The notes under the pieces: model-generated
Databases searched by the model: none
What the model was told of the DNA's origin: nothing
Seen by the model: only the letters and a program-made list of their open reading frames with translations
Shown: positions 7,781 to 16,495 of the stretch, piece after piece
Layout of the letters: each line of letters opens with the position of its first letter
How positions within the stretch are numbered: the stretch's first letter is position 1
Translations under genes and position numbers: made by a program
Assembly: GCF_044762655.1 (NCBI RefSeq)
Contig: NZ_JBIWER010000001.1
Coordinates: forward strand, 186,001-250,000
DNA: 64,000 nt
Direction: 5' to 3'
Source: Psychrobacillus sp044762655
GTDB taxonomy: Bacteria > Bacillota > Bacilli > Bacillales_A > Planococcaceae

Positions 7781-10192
7781 TTATAAAATGGTGGATGGAT
7801 CCAAATCAATTGTTAAGATGACTCCTTTTTTTATCCACTCGGTTCGGTATATTTTTATTAATTGCTGAAGTTTTTCCACAAGTATTGGTTCTTTTTTGTA
7901 TTTTATCAAACATTGGTAACGATATCTATTTTGTATTTTACTGATTGCACTTGAAGTTGGTCCAATCACCATTGTTGTGGAAGACAAATTTGCTCGTAAC
8001 CAATCAGTCGCTAGTTTTGCATATTCCGAGGCTAACATGACGTTTTCATGCGTTACCTGAACAAGTGTTAAATAGTAGAAAGGTGGATATTCAAACTGTT
8101 TTCTAACGAGCATTTCTTTTTGATAAAAAGGCTCGTACAACTGTGATTTTGAGAATTCAATCGCATAATGCTCAGGTGTATAAGTTTGAATGTACACCTG
8201 TCCTTCTTTATCATGTCTACCAGCTCTTCCACTAACCTGTGTCATAAGCTGAAATGTTTTTTCAGCTGCTCTAAAATCAGCTAGGTGCAAAGTGGTATCC
8301 GCATTTAACACTCCAACGAGCGTAATATTTGGAAAATCTAGTCCTTTTGCAATCATCTGAGTTCCAAGTAAAATATCTGCTTCTCCATCTCCGAATTGTT
8401 TTAAAATTCGTTCATGGGAGCCTTTTGTTCTAGTAGTATCTACATCCATTCGGAGAACTCGTGCATAAGGGAATAATTTAGTGATCTCCTCTTCCACTTT
8501 TTGCGTACCTGTTCCGAAAAAGCGAATATGCTCGCTAGCACATTCCGGACATTGCTTCGGCACGGGCTCTTCATGTCCACAATAATGACACTTTAGCTGC
8601 TCCCCTTCACGATGATACGTAAGTGAAATATCACAATTATCACATTCAACTACTGTTCCACAGTCTCTGCAAAGTACAAAGGATGAAAACCCTCTCTTAT
8701 TTAAGAATAGAACAATTTGTTCCTTCTTCTCTAACTTTTCTCTGACTGCATCCGCAAGTTCTACACTGAACATAGAACGATTTCCACTTTTTAACTCTGC
8801 TCGCATATCTACAACACTTACGACTGGCAAAGATTGTTCTTTCGCACGCATATTTAATGTCAATAAACTGTAAACACCCTTAGAAGCCCGTGCATAGGAT
8901 TCAAGAGAAGGCGTTGCACTTCCTAAAACAACTGGACACCCGTGAAAGTTACTTCTCCAAATTGCTACATCTCTCGCATGATACCTCGGCGTATCTTCTT
9001 GCTTATACGTAGACTCATGCTCCTCGTCTAAAATGATTAAACCTAGATTTTTAAAAGGTGCGAATATTGCAGATCTTGCTCCTACAACAACCTTGACCTC
9101 CCCACGCCAAATTTTACGCCATTCATCAAACTTTTCGCCGACGGATAATCCACTATGCATTACAGCTACTTGATCGTCAAAGCGCAATTTAAATCTTCTG
9201 GTCATTTGCGGGGTCAATGATATTTCAGGTACAAGCATAATTGCTTGTTTGCCTTCATTGATTGATTTTTCAATAGCATTCAGATAAATCTCTGTTTTCC
9301 CACTTCCGGTAATGCCGTGTAAAAGAAAAGTAGTTGGCTGGTTATTATCCTGCGCATCATTTATTTTTGTTAGAGCTTCCTGTTGTTCATTTGTCAAATT
9401 AAATCTATGATCATGATCGTTATACTCTAGGCTACTTATTTCCCGGTATATTTCTTTATGTGCTTTTTCTAAAATTCCTTTATCGATTAATGCATTAACC
9501 GTATGATTATTTGTTTGTGCTAAATCTTTAAGTTCTGCCATAGTAAAGGAAGCTTGCTCTTGCATTAATAGCCATTCGATTAACTCTCTTTGTTTAGCCG
9601 CATTTTTCGGAAGTTCACTTAGTTTCGTAAGAACTAATTCTTTATTCTCTACGATACGGTATTTGGATATTGTTTTTACTTTGCCCTGTTGTTTAATAAC
9701 CGTATCTAATTGATAGTTACCTTGATCTAAATACTTTTTCATCTGTCTCAACAAGCCGGCTTTTTCAAAAATATCGTATGAAATAGTTTCTTTAGAACCA
9801 AATAATGCTAAAGATTCTATATCCACTCCATCCGGCTCTACAAGCCGAATTTCTTTTTTATACGAAGCACGAAGAGCAGCAGGAAGCATCACTTGTAGTG
9901 CATCTATTTCATAGCATAAAGTCCTATTGGTCATCCATTTAGAAAGCTGTAATAATTCCTCTGTTATGACAGGTTCTACGTCGATTATAGAAATTATTTC
10001 TTTTAGTTTGGACACATCTAAATCAGAATGGTCTTTTATATTTGTTATAAATCCCTGAACTTTTCTATTACCAAAAGGTACATGTACACGACTTCCACGT
10101 TCTATCACTGTCTCTAATACTTCAGGAACTATATAGTCAAAAGGACGATCAATAGGATAAGCTGCTACATCTACGATTACTTCTACTATCAT
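7781..10192 (-). CDS. priA: primosomal replication restart helicase PriA
   Basis: 3'-5' DNA helicase that recognises stalled forks and reloads the replisome. The 803 residues hold an N-terminal DNA 3'-end-binding domain (VPFGNRKVQGFI), a winged-helix region, then the SF2 helicase core with Walker A GITGSGKTEIYL, DEEH box, GSATPSLES, and motifs V/VI ending in QVSGRAGR. The inserted zinc-binding segment has four CxxC pairs (CRDC, CDNC, CHYC, CPEC). It overlaps coaBC by 4 bp, and def follows about 23 bp after its stop, the conserved Firmicutes order. Confidence 0.97.
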   Translation of the reverse strand: MIVEVIVDVAAYPIDRPFDYIVPEVLETVIERGSRVHVPFGNRKVQGFITNIKDHSDLDVSKLKEIISIIDVEPVITEELLQLSKWMTNRTLCYEIDALQVMLPAALRASYKKEIRLVEPDGVDIESLALFGSKETISYDIFEKAGLLRQMKKYLDQGNYQLDTVIKQQGKVKTISKYRIVENKELVLTKLSELPKNAAKQRELIEWLLMQEQASFTMAELKDLAQTNNHTVNALIDKGILEKAHKEIYREISSLEYNDHDHRFNLTNEQQEALTKINDAQDNNQPTTFLLHGITGSGKTEIYLNAIEKSINEGKQAIMLVPEISLTPQMTRRFKLRFDDQVAVMHSGLSVGEKFDEWRKIWRGEVKVVVGARSAIFAPFKNLGLIILDEEHESTYKQEDTPRYHARDVAIWRSNFHGCPVVLGSATPSLESYARASKGVYSLLTLNMRAKEQSLPVVSVVDMRAELKSGNRSMFSVELADAVREKLEKKEQIVLFLNKRGFSSFVLCRDCGTVVECDNCDISLTYHREGEQLKCHYCGHEEPVPKQCPECASEHIRFFGTGTQKVEEEITKLFPYARVLRMDVDTTRTKGSHERILKQFGDGEADILLGTQMIAKGLDFPNITLVGVLNADTTLHLADFRAAEKTFQLMTQVSGRAGRHDKEGQVYIQTYTPEHYAIEFSKSQLYEPFYQKEMLVRKQFEYPPFYYLTLVQVTHENVMLASEYAKLATDWLRANLSSTTMVIGPTSSAISKIQNRYRYQCLIKYKKEPILVEKLQQLIKIYRTEWIKKGVILTIDLDPSTIL

Positions 10193-11397
10193 TTAGCATC
10201 ATCTTTCTCCAATTGAATAATTGTTTGCAGCAATTGTAATGCAAGTTCCTTCTTGCTCAGATGTGGAAAATACTGTTCCATGTTTTTACCAACTAACGTA
10301 ACCGCATTTGTATCTGTTCCAAAACCTGAACCTGCTTCCGTCACATCATTGGCAATAATATAATCTGCATTTTTCTTTTGCAGTTTGCCTTTAGCATAAT
10401 GGATCACATCATTTGTTTCTGCTGCAAAGCCTATTAACAATTGATCTTTTTTCCGTTTACCTAGTTCCATAAGAATATCAGAAGTTCTTTCTAGTGCGAT
10501 AACTGAATCGCCAGGTTTCTTTTTCATCTTTTGAGCATGTACCTCTTTTGGTTTATAATCTGCCACAGCTGCAGTTTTAATAACCATAGAAGCTGTATCA
10601 AAATGAAGCAACACAGCATCTAGCATTTCCTGTGCACTTTCGACATTAACAAGCTTTACATTTGCTGGAGCACTTAAACTGACAGGACCAGATATCAAAA
10701 TAGTTTCTGCTCCTAGAGTTGCTGCAGCCTCAGCCATAGCGTATCCCATTTTTCCACTAGAAAAATTAGTCAAAAATCGAACAGGGTCTATTTTCTCTCT
10801 AGTTGGTCCTGCTGTTACGACAACTTTTTTTCCTTTTAAAGGTTGTTCTTTCGGTATAAAATACGCCTCGACTAACTGAACTATTTTTTCCGGTTCTTCT
10901 AATCGACCTTTTCCAACATATCCACATGCTAAAAAACCTTCAGAAGGCTCGATAAAATGATAACCGTCACTTGAAAGCTGAGTAATATTGCGAATTACAG
11001 CAGCATTATCATACATATGTACATTCATAGCAGGTGCTATCCATACTTCTGCAGTTGTTGCAAGTAAAGTAGTCGTAACCATATCATCAGCAATACCATT
11101 TGCTAACTTACCAATTACGTTAGCCGTTGCTGGTGCCACGATTACAAGATCAGCCCAGTCAGCTAAATCGATATGTGCAATAACGCTTGAATCCTTTTCA
11201 TCAAACGTATCAAAATATACATCATTTCTAGACATTGCCTGAAAGCTTAACGGTCGCACAAATTCCATCGCTGATTTTGTCATCATTACTTTTACACTTG
11301 CTCCTGCTTGTGACAGTTTACTTACTAATGCAACCGCTTTATAAACCGCAATCCCACCAGTAACACATACAAGAACTTTTTTAGAAGTTAACATCAT
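10189..11397 (-). CDS. coaBC: bifunctional phosphopantothenoylcysteine decarboxylase / phosphopantothenate-cysteine ligase
   Basis: Carries out two consecutive steps of coenzyme A synthesis. The N-terminal CoaC half (about 1-185) is a flavodoxin-like FMN decarboxylase with VCVTGGIAVYKA, the catalytic-His segment HIDLADWADL, PAMNVHMY and the ACGYVGKGRL flap. The C-terminal CoaB half (about 190-402) has GPTREKIDPVRFLTNFSSGKMG and KMKKKPGD for nucleotide and phosphopantothenate binding. GAGAGGGG lies upstream of the tandem ATG start. Follows rpoZ after a strong hairpin at 11412-11460 and is coupled to priA. Confidence 0.97.
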   Translation of the reverse strand: MMLTSKKVLVCVTGGIAVYKAVALVSKLSQAGASVKVMMTKSAMEFVRPLSFQAMSRNDVYFDTFDEKDSSVIAHIDLADWADLVIVAPATANVIGKLANGIADDMVTTTLLATTAEVWIAPAMNVHMYDNAAVIRNITQLSSDGYHFIEPSEGFLACGYVGKGRLEEPEKIVQLVEAYFIPKEQPLKGKKVVVTAGPTREKIDPVRFLTNFSSGKMGYAMAEAAATLGAETILISGPVSLSAPANVKLVNVESAQEMLDAVLLHFDTASMVIKTAAVADYKPKEVHAQKMKKKPGDSVIALERTSDILMELGKRKKDQLLIGFAAETNDVIHYAKGKLQKKNADYIIANDVTEAGSGFGTDTNAVTLVGKNMEQYFPHLSKKELALQLLQTIIQLEKDDAK

Positions 11398-11411
11398 GAA
11401 TTCCCCTCTCT

Positions 11412-11460
11412 AAACAACAACCTCCCAAAGAAACGTATATTCTTTGGGAGGTTGTTGTTT
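11412..11460. terminator. perfect 20-bp inverted repeat between rpoZ and coaBC
   Basis: Arms 11412-11431 and 11441-11460 are exact reverse complements with a 9-base loop. The ends are A/T-rich and the core is GC-rich, so it resembles an intrinsic terminator usable in both directions. On the minus strand it would end or attenuate gmk-rpoZ transcripts before coaBC, although the U-tract after it is short. Terminator, attenuator or processing site cannot be told apart from sequence. Confidence 0.7.
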
Positions 11461-11503
11461 AATCCGCAGCTTATCGAGACATCTACTTGCGTATTGTTTG
11501 TTT

Positions 11504-11728
11504 TTATACTTCGTCATCATAAACTACAGAATCACTTGATGATAATATAGTTAGTTCGCCAGCTGCAACTTCCTCTAACGCTCTTCCTACTTTTTTATAG
11601 GACACATATGAAGTTAGACGTTCTCCGCCTTCTTCTTGTAACTGTCGAGCCCGTTTAGATGCGACCGTCACTAAAGAATATTTTGAATCGATTTGAGTTT
11701 TTAATGAATCTACTGATGGATATAACAT
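11504..11728 (-). CDS. rpoZ: DNA-directed RNA polymerase omega subunit
   Basis: Small subunit that wraps the beta-prime C-terminus and helps RNA polymerase assembly. The 74 residues begin MLYPSVDSL and contain the omega signature YSLVTVASKRARQLQEE, followed by SYKKVGRALEEVAAGEL. Length is normal for Firmicutes. The gene follows gmk without a gap (gmk stop ends at 11729), as in B. subtilis gmk-rpoZ-coaBC. Confidence 0.96.
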   Translation of the reverse strand: MLYPSVDSLKTQIDSKYSLVTVASKRARQLQEEGGERLTSYVSYKKVGRALEEVAAGELTILSSSDSVVYDDEV

Positions 11729-12349
11729 TTAAATTTCTCCTTCCAGCATAGCTGAATATCTTTTTTCTACACGTTCGCGCCGGCAATGTTCGGCTACTAC
11801 AATTGCGTTAATCTTCGCGCATGCTTTAGGGACTTCATCGTTTTCTACAACATAATCATACAAATGCATCATTTCAAGCTCTTGTCGTGCGGCGCTAATC
11901 CTTGAATTGATGACATCTTCAGTTTCCGTTCCTCTACCAATAAGCCTTTGCTCAAGCTCAGATAAGCTTGGAGGAGCAAGAAATATAAACAAAGCTTCTG
12001 GAGCTTTTTCCCGAACAAGTGCTGCTCCTTGGACTTCAATTTCTAAAAACACATCTCGTCCAGAATCTAATGTAGCATTCACATAGTCGATTGGTGTCCC
12101 ATAGTAATTTCCTACATACGATGCATACTCTAACAATTTACCTTCTTCAATCAGCTGTTCAAACTCAGCTTTTTGTTTAAAGAAATAATCTACCCCATCC
12201 ACTTCACCTTCACGTGGACTTCTAGTGGTCATAGATATAGAATACTCATAGTTTGTACCCGGTTCTGAAAATAATTCTTTTCTCACAGTCCCTTTACCAA
12301 CTCCAGATGGACCTGATAAAACGATCAATATACCTTTTTCTCTTCGCAT
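11729..12349 (-). CDS. gmk: guanylate kinase
   Basis: Phosphorylates GMP to GDP with ATP and so feeds GTP, dGTP and (p)ppGpp pools. I chose the ATG at 12349, which has AAGGAGA five bases upstream and gives MRREKGILIVLSGPSGVGKGT; an in-frame ATG at 12373 adds eight unconserved residues. The 206 residues include the P-loop GPSGVGKGT, the GMP-binding segment TTRSPREGEVDGVDYFF, and IEVQGA. In B. subtilis yloC and remA stand just before gmk; here the divergent rqcH is the next gene. Confidence 0.96.
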   Translation of the reverse strand: MRREKGILIVLSGPSGVGKGTVRKELFSEPGTNYEYSISMTTRSPREGEVDGVDYFFKQKAEFEQLIEEGKLLEYASYVGNYYGTPIDYVNATLDSGRDVFLEIEVQGAALVREKAPEALFIFLAPPSLSELEQRLIGRGTETEDVINSRISAARQELEMMHLYDYVVENDEVPKACAKINAIVVAEHCRRERVEKRYSAMLEGEI

Positions 12350-12373
12350 AACGTCTCCTTCAAATACAGTCAT

Positions 12374-12516
12374 ACTACTTCGACATCTTCCAATTACATA
12401 CTTAACTGATTATAACACAATTCCTGTTGAAAATGATAAGATATATATGAAAAGTGCAAGCGTATAATAGACAACAGTCGATAAATACAAAATAATGTTT
12501 TGAAAGAGGATTACTT
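12374..12516. promoter_or_regulatory. divergent promoter region between gmk and rqcH
   Basis: This AT-rich 143-bp gap must serve both directions. A perfect -10 box TATAAT lies at 12463-12468 for rqcH, and another lies on the minus strand at 12409-12414 for gmk. Neither has a strong -35 at ideal spacing, so start points are tentative. AGAGGA precedes the rqcH ATG. Confidence 0.45.
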
Positions 12517-14202
12517 ATGGCTTTTGATGGTTTATTTACAATATCAATGACAACTGAATTACAGCAACTCGTGACAGGTCGTATTTCTAAAATACACCAA
12601 CCTAACGCTCAAGAAATATTAATGCATATAAGAGCACAAGGTAAAAATTACAAACTATTGTTCTCTGTACATTCATCCTATTCACGTGTACAAATTACAA
12701 ATGAAACAATCGATAATCCAGCTCAACCACCGCTTTTTTGCATGGTGCTACGTAAGCATTTAGAGGGCGGAATTATTACAGGCATACATCAACATGAAAG
12801 CGATCGAATTATTATTTTCCAAATACAGAGTAAAAATGAAATTGGTGATGATATCACTCGTGAAATCCATATGGAAGTTATGGGACGTCACAGCAATTTA
12901 CTTTTAATTGACCCAACTCGAAATCTGATCTTGGAAAGTATTAAACATTTATCACCATCCATGAATAGTTATCGTACCATTTTACCTGGTCAGCCATATA
13001 TCGCACCACCTTCCCAAAATAAGCTCGATCCACTTGAAATCTCAGATAGCTTAGTTGGAATTCTACAATCAGCCAATGATCCTAAAGAAATTATGGATCA
13101 AATTTCTGGATTTTCTCCACTACACGCTAAGGAATTAATATATAGATTTCAAATTTCTAATAATAGAGTAGAAATCTATAAAGAATTTATTCAGGAGTTT
13201 AAGCACGGCGGCTCTTCAAAGCAAATTGTAGAAGTAAACGGGAAGACCTTCTACTCACCAAATGCATTAACACATTTAGAAGGTGACAAATTTAATGAAG
13301 AAAGCCTAGGTAATTTACTAGACCGCGTATATTTTGCTAAGGCAGAACGCGACCGTGTGAAGCAACAGGCTGGAGATTTAGAAAGATGGCTACAAAATGA
13401 ATTAAATAAATTGAAATTAAAAATGAAAAAACTGCAAAAAGACTTCGAGCAAGCTGAGAACCTAGATACCTATCAACTATTTGGTGAGCTATTAATGGCA
13501 AATGCCTATTCAATAGAAAAAGGATTAAAAGAGGTAGAGCTTGTAAATTATTATGATGAAAATGAAAAAACGGTTGTTATACCACTAGATAATAGAAAAA
13601 CAGCTACTCAAAATGCACAAAAATATTATAGTCGTTACACAAAAGCCAAAAATGCACTATTAAAGATAGAGCAGCAATTTAAAATAACCAATGAGGATAT
13701 AGCCTATTTCGAATTGTTACATCAACAAGTAATGCAAGCCTCTCCAACAGATATTGAAGAGATCCGAGAAGAATTAATGGAGCAAGGCTTACTTAAAATG
13801 CGTTCATCGAAAAAGAAGAAAAAACCGGTAAAACCAACACCAGAAAAATATATTGCATCCGATGGTACCGAGATTTCGGTCGGCAAAAACAATAAACAGA
13901 ATGATTTTGTAACATTTAAATTGGCTCGTAAAACGGATACATGGCTTCATACGAAGGATATACCAGGTTCGCATGTAGTTATTCATTCAGAATCCCCTTC
14001 GGAAACTGCACTTTTAGAAGCGGCGAATCTTGCTGCATATTTTAGCAAGGCACGTGAATCAGCTTCTGTACCTGTAGATTATACGGTAGTTAAACAAGTG
14101 AAAAAACCGAATGGAGCAAAACCAGGGTTTGTTATTTATTTTGAACAGACTACTCTTTTTGTCACTCCGGATGAAGAGAAGATTAGACATATGAAGAGAT
14201 AG
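12517..14202 (+). CDS. rqcH: ribosome quality control protein RqcH (NFACT family)
   Basis: Binds obstructed 50S subunits and recruits tRNA-Ala to add C-terminal alanine tails to stalled nascent chains. Older annotations call it fibronectin-binding protein (YloA/FbpA). The 561 residues show an NFACT-N domain with MAFDGLFTISM and the functional Asp-Arg pair at 96-97 (HESDRIIIF), a helical coiled-coil middle (about 270-400), and a C-terminal NFACT-R domain with KNNKQNDFVTFKLA, DTWLHTKDIPGSHVVI and TPDEEKI. It is the only plus-strand gene in the first 14 kb and diverges from gmk. In the same window YlmH (36343-37131) is another B. subtilis RQC-linked factor. Confidence 0.94.
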   Translation: MAFDGLFTISMTTELQQLVTGRISKIHQPNAQEILMHIRAQGKNYKLLFSVHSSYSRVQITNETIDNPAQPPLFCMVLRKHLEGGIITGIHQHESDRIIIFQIQSKNEIGDDITREIHMEVMGRHSNLLLIDPTRNLILESIKHLSPSMNSYRTILPGQPYIAPPSQNKLDPLEISDSLVGILQSANDPKEIMDQISGFSPLHAKELIYRFQISNNRVEIYKEFIQEFKHGGSSKQIVEVNGKTFYSPNALTHLEGDKFNEESLGNLLDRVYFAKAERDRVKQQAGDLERWLQNELNKLKLKMKKLQKDFEQAENLDTYQLFGELLMANAYSIEKGLKEVELVNYYDENEKTVVIPLDNRKTATQNAQKYYSRYTKAKNALLKIEQQFKITNEDIAYFELLHQQVMQASPTDIEEIREELMEQGLLKMRSSKKKKKPVKPTPEKYIASDGTEISVGKNNKQNDFVTFKLARKTDTWLHTKDIPGSHVVIHSESPSETALLEAANLAAYFSKARESASVPVDYTVVKQVKKPNGAKPGFVIYFEQTTLFVTPDEEKIRHMKR

Positions 14203-14249
14203 TAATTCCATAGTGATAGGTGATTTAGCTTTGGAATGACTTTCTGCTA

Positions 14250-14300
14250 CAGGTCAGATGGAAGTAACTTCGTTACTTCCATCTGACCTGTTCTTTCTTT
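14250..14300 (+). terminator. rqcH terminator
   Basis: A 19-bp perfect stem (14250-14268 with 14272-14290) closed by a three-base loop is followed on the plus strand by a T-rich tract (TTCTTTCTTT). It would end rqcH transcription. The stop codon and last residues of the convergent gene at 14273-14638 lie inside the hairpin. Confidence 0.85.
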
Positions 14301-14638
14301 ACATGCACTAATTTTAATGATTTTCGAATAACCATAATTCCTCTTTCAAATAAATTTGTGTTTTCTACAACCTCAATGATAATCGCTTCTAACAAAGCGA
14401 TACTGAATACAATAAGAAGTATAATGATAGCAATCTTATCGAAAATGTTATCGAAAGAAATAGGGTTATAAGAACTGTAGTTTAGTTTAATATAAAAAAA
14501 GATTACTCCTGAACCCAAAGAAAAAACAGGTATATATTTTATAAAGTTGTTGGATACCTTTTTACCTAAATAATAGGTAATACAAGAAATTAGACACATT
14601 AAACTAAAACAAACAAGCAACGCAATCTTAAAGCTCAT
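14273..14638 (-). CDS. hypothetical small membrane protein
   Basis: I do not recognise a family. The 121-residue product has about four hydrophobic stretches (roughly 4-24, 34-52, 66-88) followed by a basic C-terminal tail (RKSLKLVHVKKEQ), so an inner-membrane protein with a cytoplasmic tail is likely. AGAGGTG stands nine or so bases before the ATG, a good sign that it is translated. It is monocistronic and convergent with rqcH, and its last codons are formed by the rqcH terminator stem. Function unknown. Confidence 0.6.
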   Translation of the reverse strand: MSFKIALLVCFSLMCLISCITYYLGKKVSNNFIKYIPVFSLGSGVIFFYIKLNYSSYNPISFDNIFDKIAIIILLIVFSIALLEAIIIEVVENTNLFERGIMVIRKSLKLVHVKKEQVRWK

Positions 14639-14929
14639 TTGAGCACCTCTTTCATAATATTAGACCCCAAAGAATTATTACATTACTATATTCTTGTAAT
14701 TTGATATATAACACATTAAATTCCTATGCATCTAGAATAATACAAGTTTAACCAATTTAATAAAGGTTTAGTCTATGTAGCACAGTTTAAGTATCTTCAA
14801 CTTTAAAATACTGCTTAAATCGACGAAAACAGAATTTTAACAAATCCATTAACGCTATGTGATTTTGTTGTAAATAGTGGAGTAATGTTTTATTTTGCGG
14901 AAAGACTATGCATAGAAGGAGTGAAAAAA

Positions 14930-15202
14930 ATGGTCAATAAAAATAAAATTTTAGTACCTTCCGCTCGTGAAGAATTAGACAAATTAAAGGTACGGGTGAT
15001 GAAGGAGCAAGGTTATGTGGTAAAAAGTAATAATCCGGATGATGTAAAATACGAAATTGCAGAGGAATTAAGTATTCCTTTGACAAAGGGGTATAATGGA
15101 AAACTCACATCAGAGCAAGCAGGAAAAATTGGCGGGCCGATAGGCGGCAGTATGGTGAAAGAAATGATTAGAATGGCTCAAGAACAAATGACGAAAAAAT
15201 AA
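14930..15202 (+). CDS. alpha/beta-type small acid-soluble spore protein
   Basis: DNA-binding protein that saturates the spore chromosome, protects it from UV and heat, and is degraded at germination. I start it at the ATG at 14930, preceded by AGAAGGAGTG, not at the in-frame ATG at 14885. The 90 residues contain ILVPSAREELDKLK, a GPR-protease-like site KYE/IAEEL at about 40-46, and the C-terminal family block LTSEQAGKIGGPIGG followed by SMVKEMIRMAQEQM. It is longer than the classical 65-70 residue SASPs because of an insertion near 28-40. No operon partner; sigma-G control is expected, but I found no clear promoter. Confidence 0.88.
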   Translation: MVNKNKILVPSAREELDKLKVRVMKEQGYVVKSNNPDDVKYEIAEELSIPLTKGYNGKLTSEQAGKIGGPIGGSMVKEMIRMAQEQMTKK

Positions 15203-15458
15203 TTATTCGGCTAAATTACTATTGAAGAATTCCCATATATAAGCGCAATAGTAACCCAAAATGACACGAATATAAAACGATTGATTGGGGATTATAAACC
15301 TGAAATGGCTGAACATGAGGATTATATTTTTTGTTTTCAGGGGATTCCCCTTTGCACCAATAATTTACTATTAGTCTACAATTTACCCCATTGTCTTCCA
15401 TTCATCCTTTGTAGTATTCCCCACAGCAAGAATAATATTGATCAGGAGGTTCTAACAG

Positions 15459-16304
15459 ATGTCACATAACCAAGAAAATTTAAGTCCTAGAACTGCTTAC
15501 GCCCGCTTCATGTTAGGCTCAGTTATGACCGCATACGGTACTATACAACTTTTACGTGAACCAAAAAGCAGAACCGGGAAGATGCTTATTTTATTGGGTT
15601 CCATGAAAGCTGCGGAAGGCGCAACTAAGTTTTGCCCAAGGAAATCCATGAGTACAATTCTGGAAAATTTGATGAGTCAAAACGCAACTCCAGGTACACA
15701 GTTAATGTCCAGTATTGCAATGAATAGCGGAACTCAATCCGGACAAAATGCTTCAAGTAATAGCGCTGGACAAACGAACGGAAACATTATGCAAATGGTG
15801 GGAAATATTGCACAAAAACTAACTGGCGGGAATTCGGCTCAAAGTATGGGAAATAATCAAAATAGCAGCGGTGCTGGACAAAATGCTATGGGTACCAATG
15901 CTCAAACAATCGGCAGCATCGCAAAAACGCTTGCACCACAAGTGGGTCAAATAGTAAAGGACGTAGCAGGTTTGGCCGGTTCACAAAATGCCTCTGGTAC
16001 TAATAATGTCGCGAAACAGAATACTGCGACGAGCGGACCACCCAAAAATAATGCAGAAACAAATGGAAATGCCAATAAGAAAGTTGCCTCTGCAAATAAT
16101 GAAAATACGAAATCCGCTTCAAATACGAATAACAAGAACAAGAACAAGCAAGATAATTCTGCAAAAGGGAACAACATGGCAAACTCAGGTACAAAACCTA
16201 TGCTAGACGGTACAGCTAATGATTCAAATTTAGATCCATCCGCAATAGCTGCAATATCTAAATCTGGTCAAAAAAATACATCTTCAACTAATATTCTCCA
16301 CTGA
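15459..16304 (+). CDS. Asn-rich protein with DUF2892-like membrane head
   Basis: Function unknown. A strong AGGAGG site precedes the ATG. Residues about 9-62 form two short hydrophobic segments around a Gly-rich turn and end in ATKFCPRKS, resembling the YgaP-type DUF2892 fold, which typically ends in FCP followed by a short helix. From about residue 75 the chain becomes low complexity, rich in Asn, Gly, Ser, Ala and Gln with late Lys-Asn runs, and is probably disordered. It lies just after a SASP gene and ends in a clear terminator. A spore or membrane-surface role is speculation. Confidence 0.7.
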   Translation: MSHNQENLSPRTAYARFMLGSVMTAYGTIQLLREPKSRTGKMLILLGSMKAAEGATKFCPRKSMSTILENLMSQNATPGTQLMSSIAMNSGTQSGQNASSNSAGQTNGNIMQMVGNIAQKLTGGNSAQSMGNNQNSSGAGQNAMGTNAQTIGSIAKTLAPQVGQIVKDVAGLAGSQNASGTNNVAKQNTATSGPPKNNAETNGNANKKVASANNENTKSASNTNNKNKNKQDNSAKGNNMANSGTKPMLDGTANDSNLDPSAIAAISKSGQKNTSSTNILH

Positions 16305-16357
16305 CATTAAGATATGCCGTTGCAAAAAAGCGCTGGCATAAAAGGAACACGTAATAG

Positions 16358-16416
16358 AAACGTGCTGCATACTAGTCGATTAATTTTCGATTAGTCAGCA
16401 GCACGTTTTTTATTTT
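16358..16416 (+). terminator. terminator of the Asn-rich protein gene
   Basis: The stem CGTGCTGC (16361-16368) with GCAGCACG (16398-16405) is extended by a mostly paired inner helix and followed by TTTTTTATTTTT. Typical intrinsic terminator on the plus strand. Confidence 0.85.
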
Positions 16417-16495
16417 TCAAACAGCACTGAAGTAACAATTTCAATAAAACCAGATGCCTCTGAGGAAGGCTTCTTTATTACTTTAATTCACTGTA

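Noticed and set aside
15281..15469. Plus-strand 62-codon frame before the Asn-rich protein gene
   Set aside because: No ribosome-binding site, overlaps the start of the better-supported gene at 15459, and has no recognisable features.
15988..16206. Alternative frames inside the Asn-rich protein gene
   Set aside because: Low-complexity A-rich codons keep several frames open; only the 15459 frame has a ribosome-binding site and a terminator at its end.
16445..16490. Possible terminator after psiE (GCCTCTGAGGAAGGC)
   Set aside because: The pairing is short and imperfect and there is no clear T-run on the minus strand.
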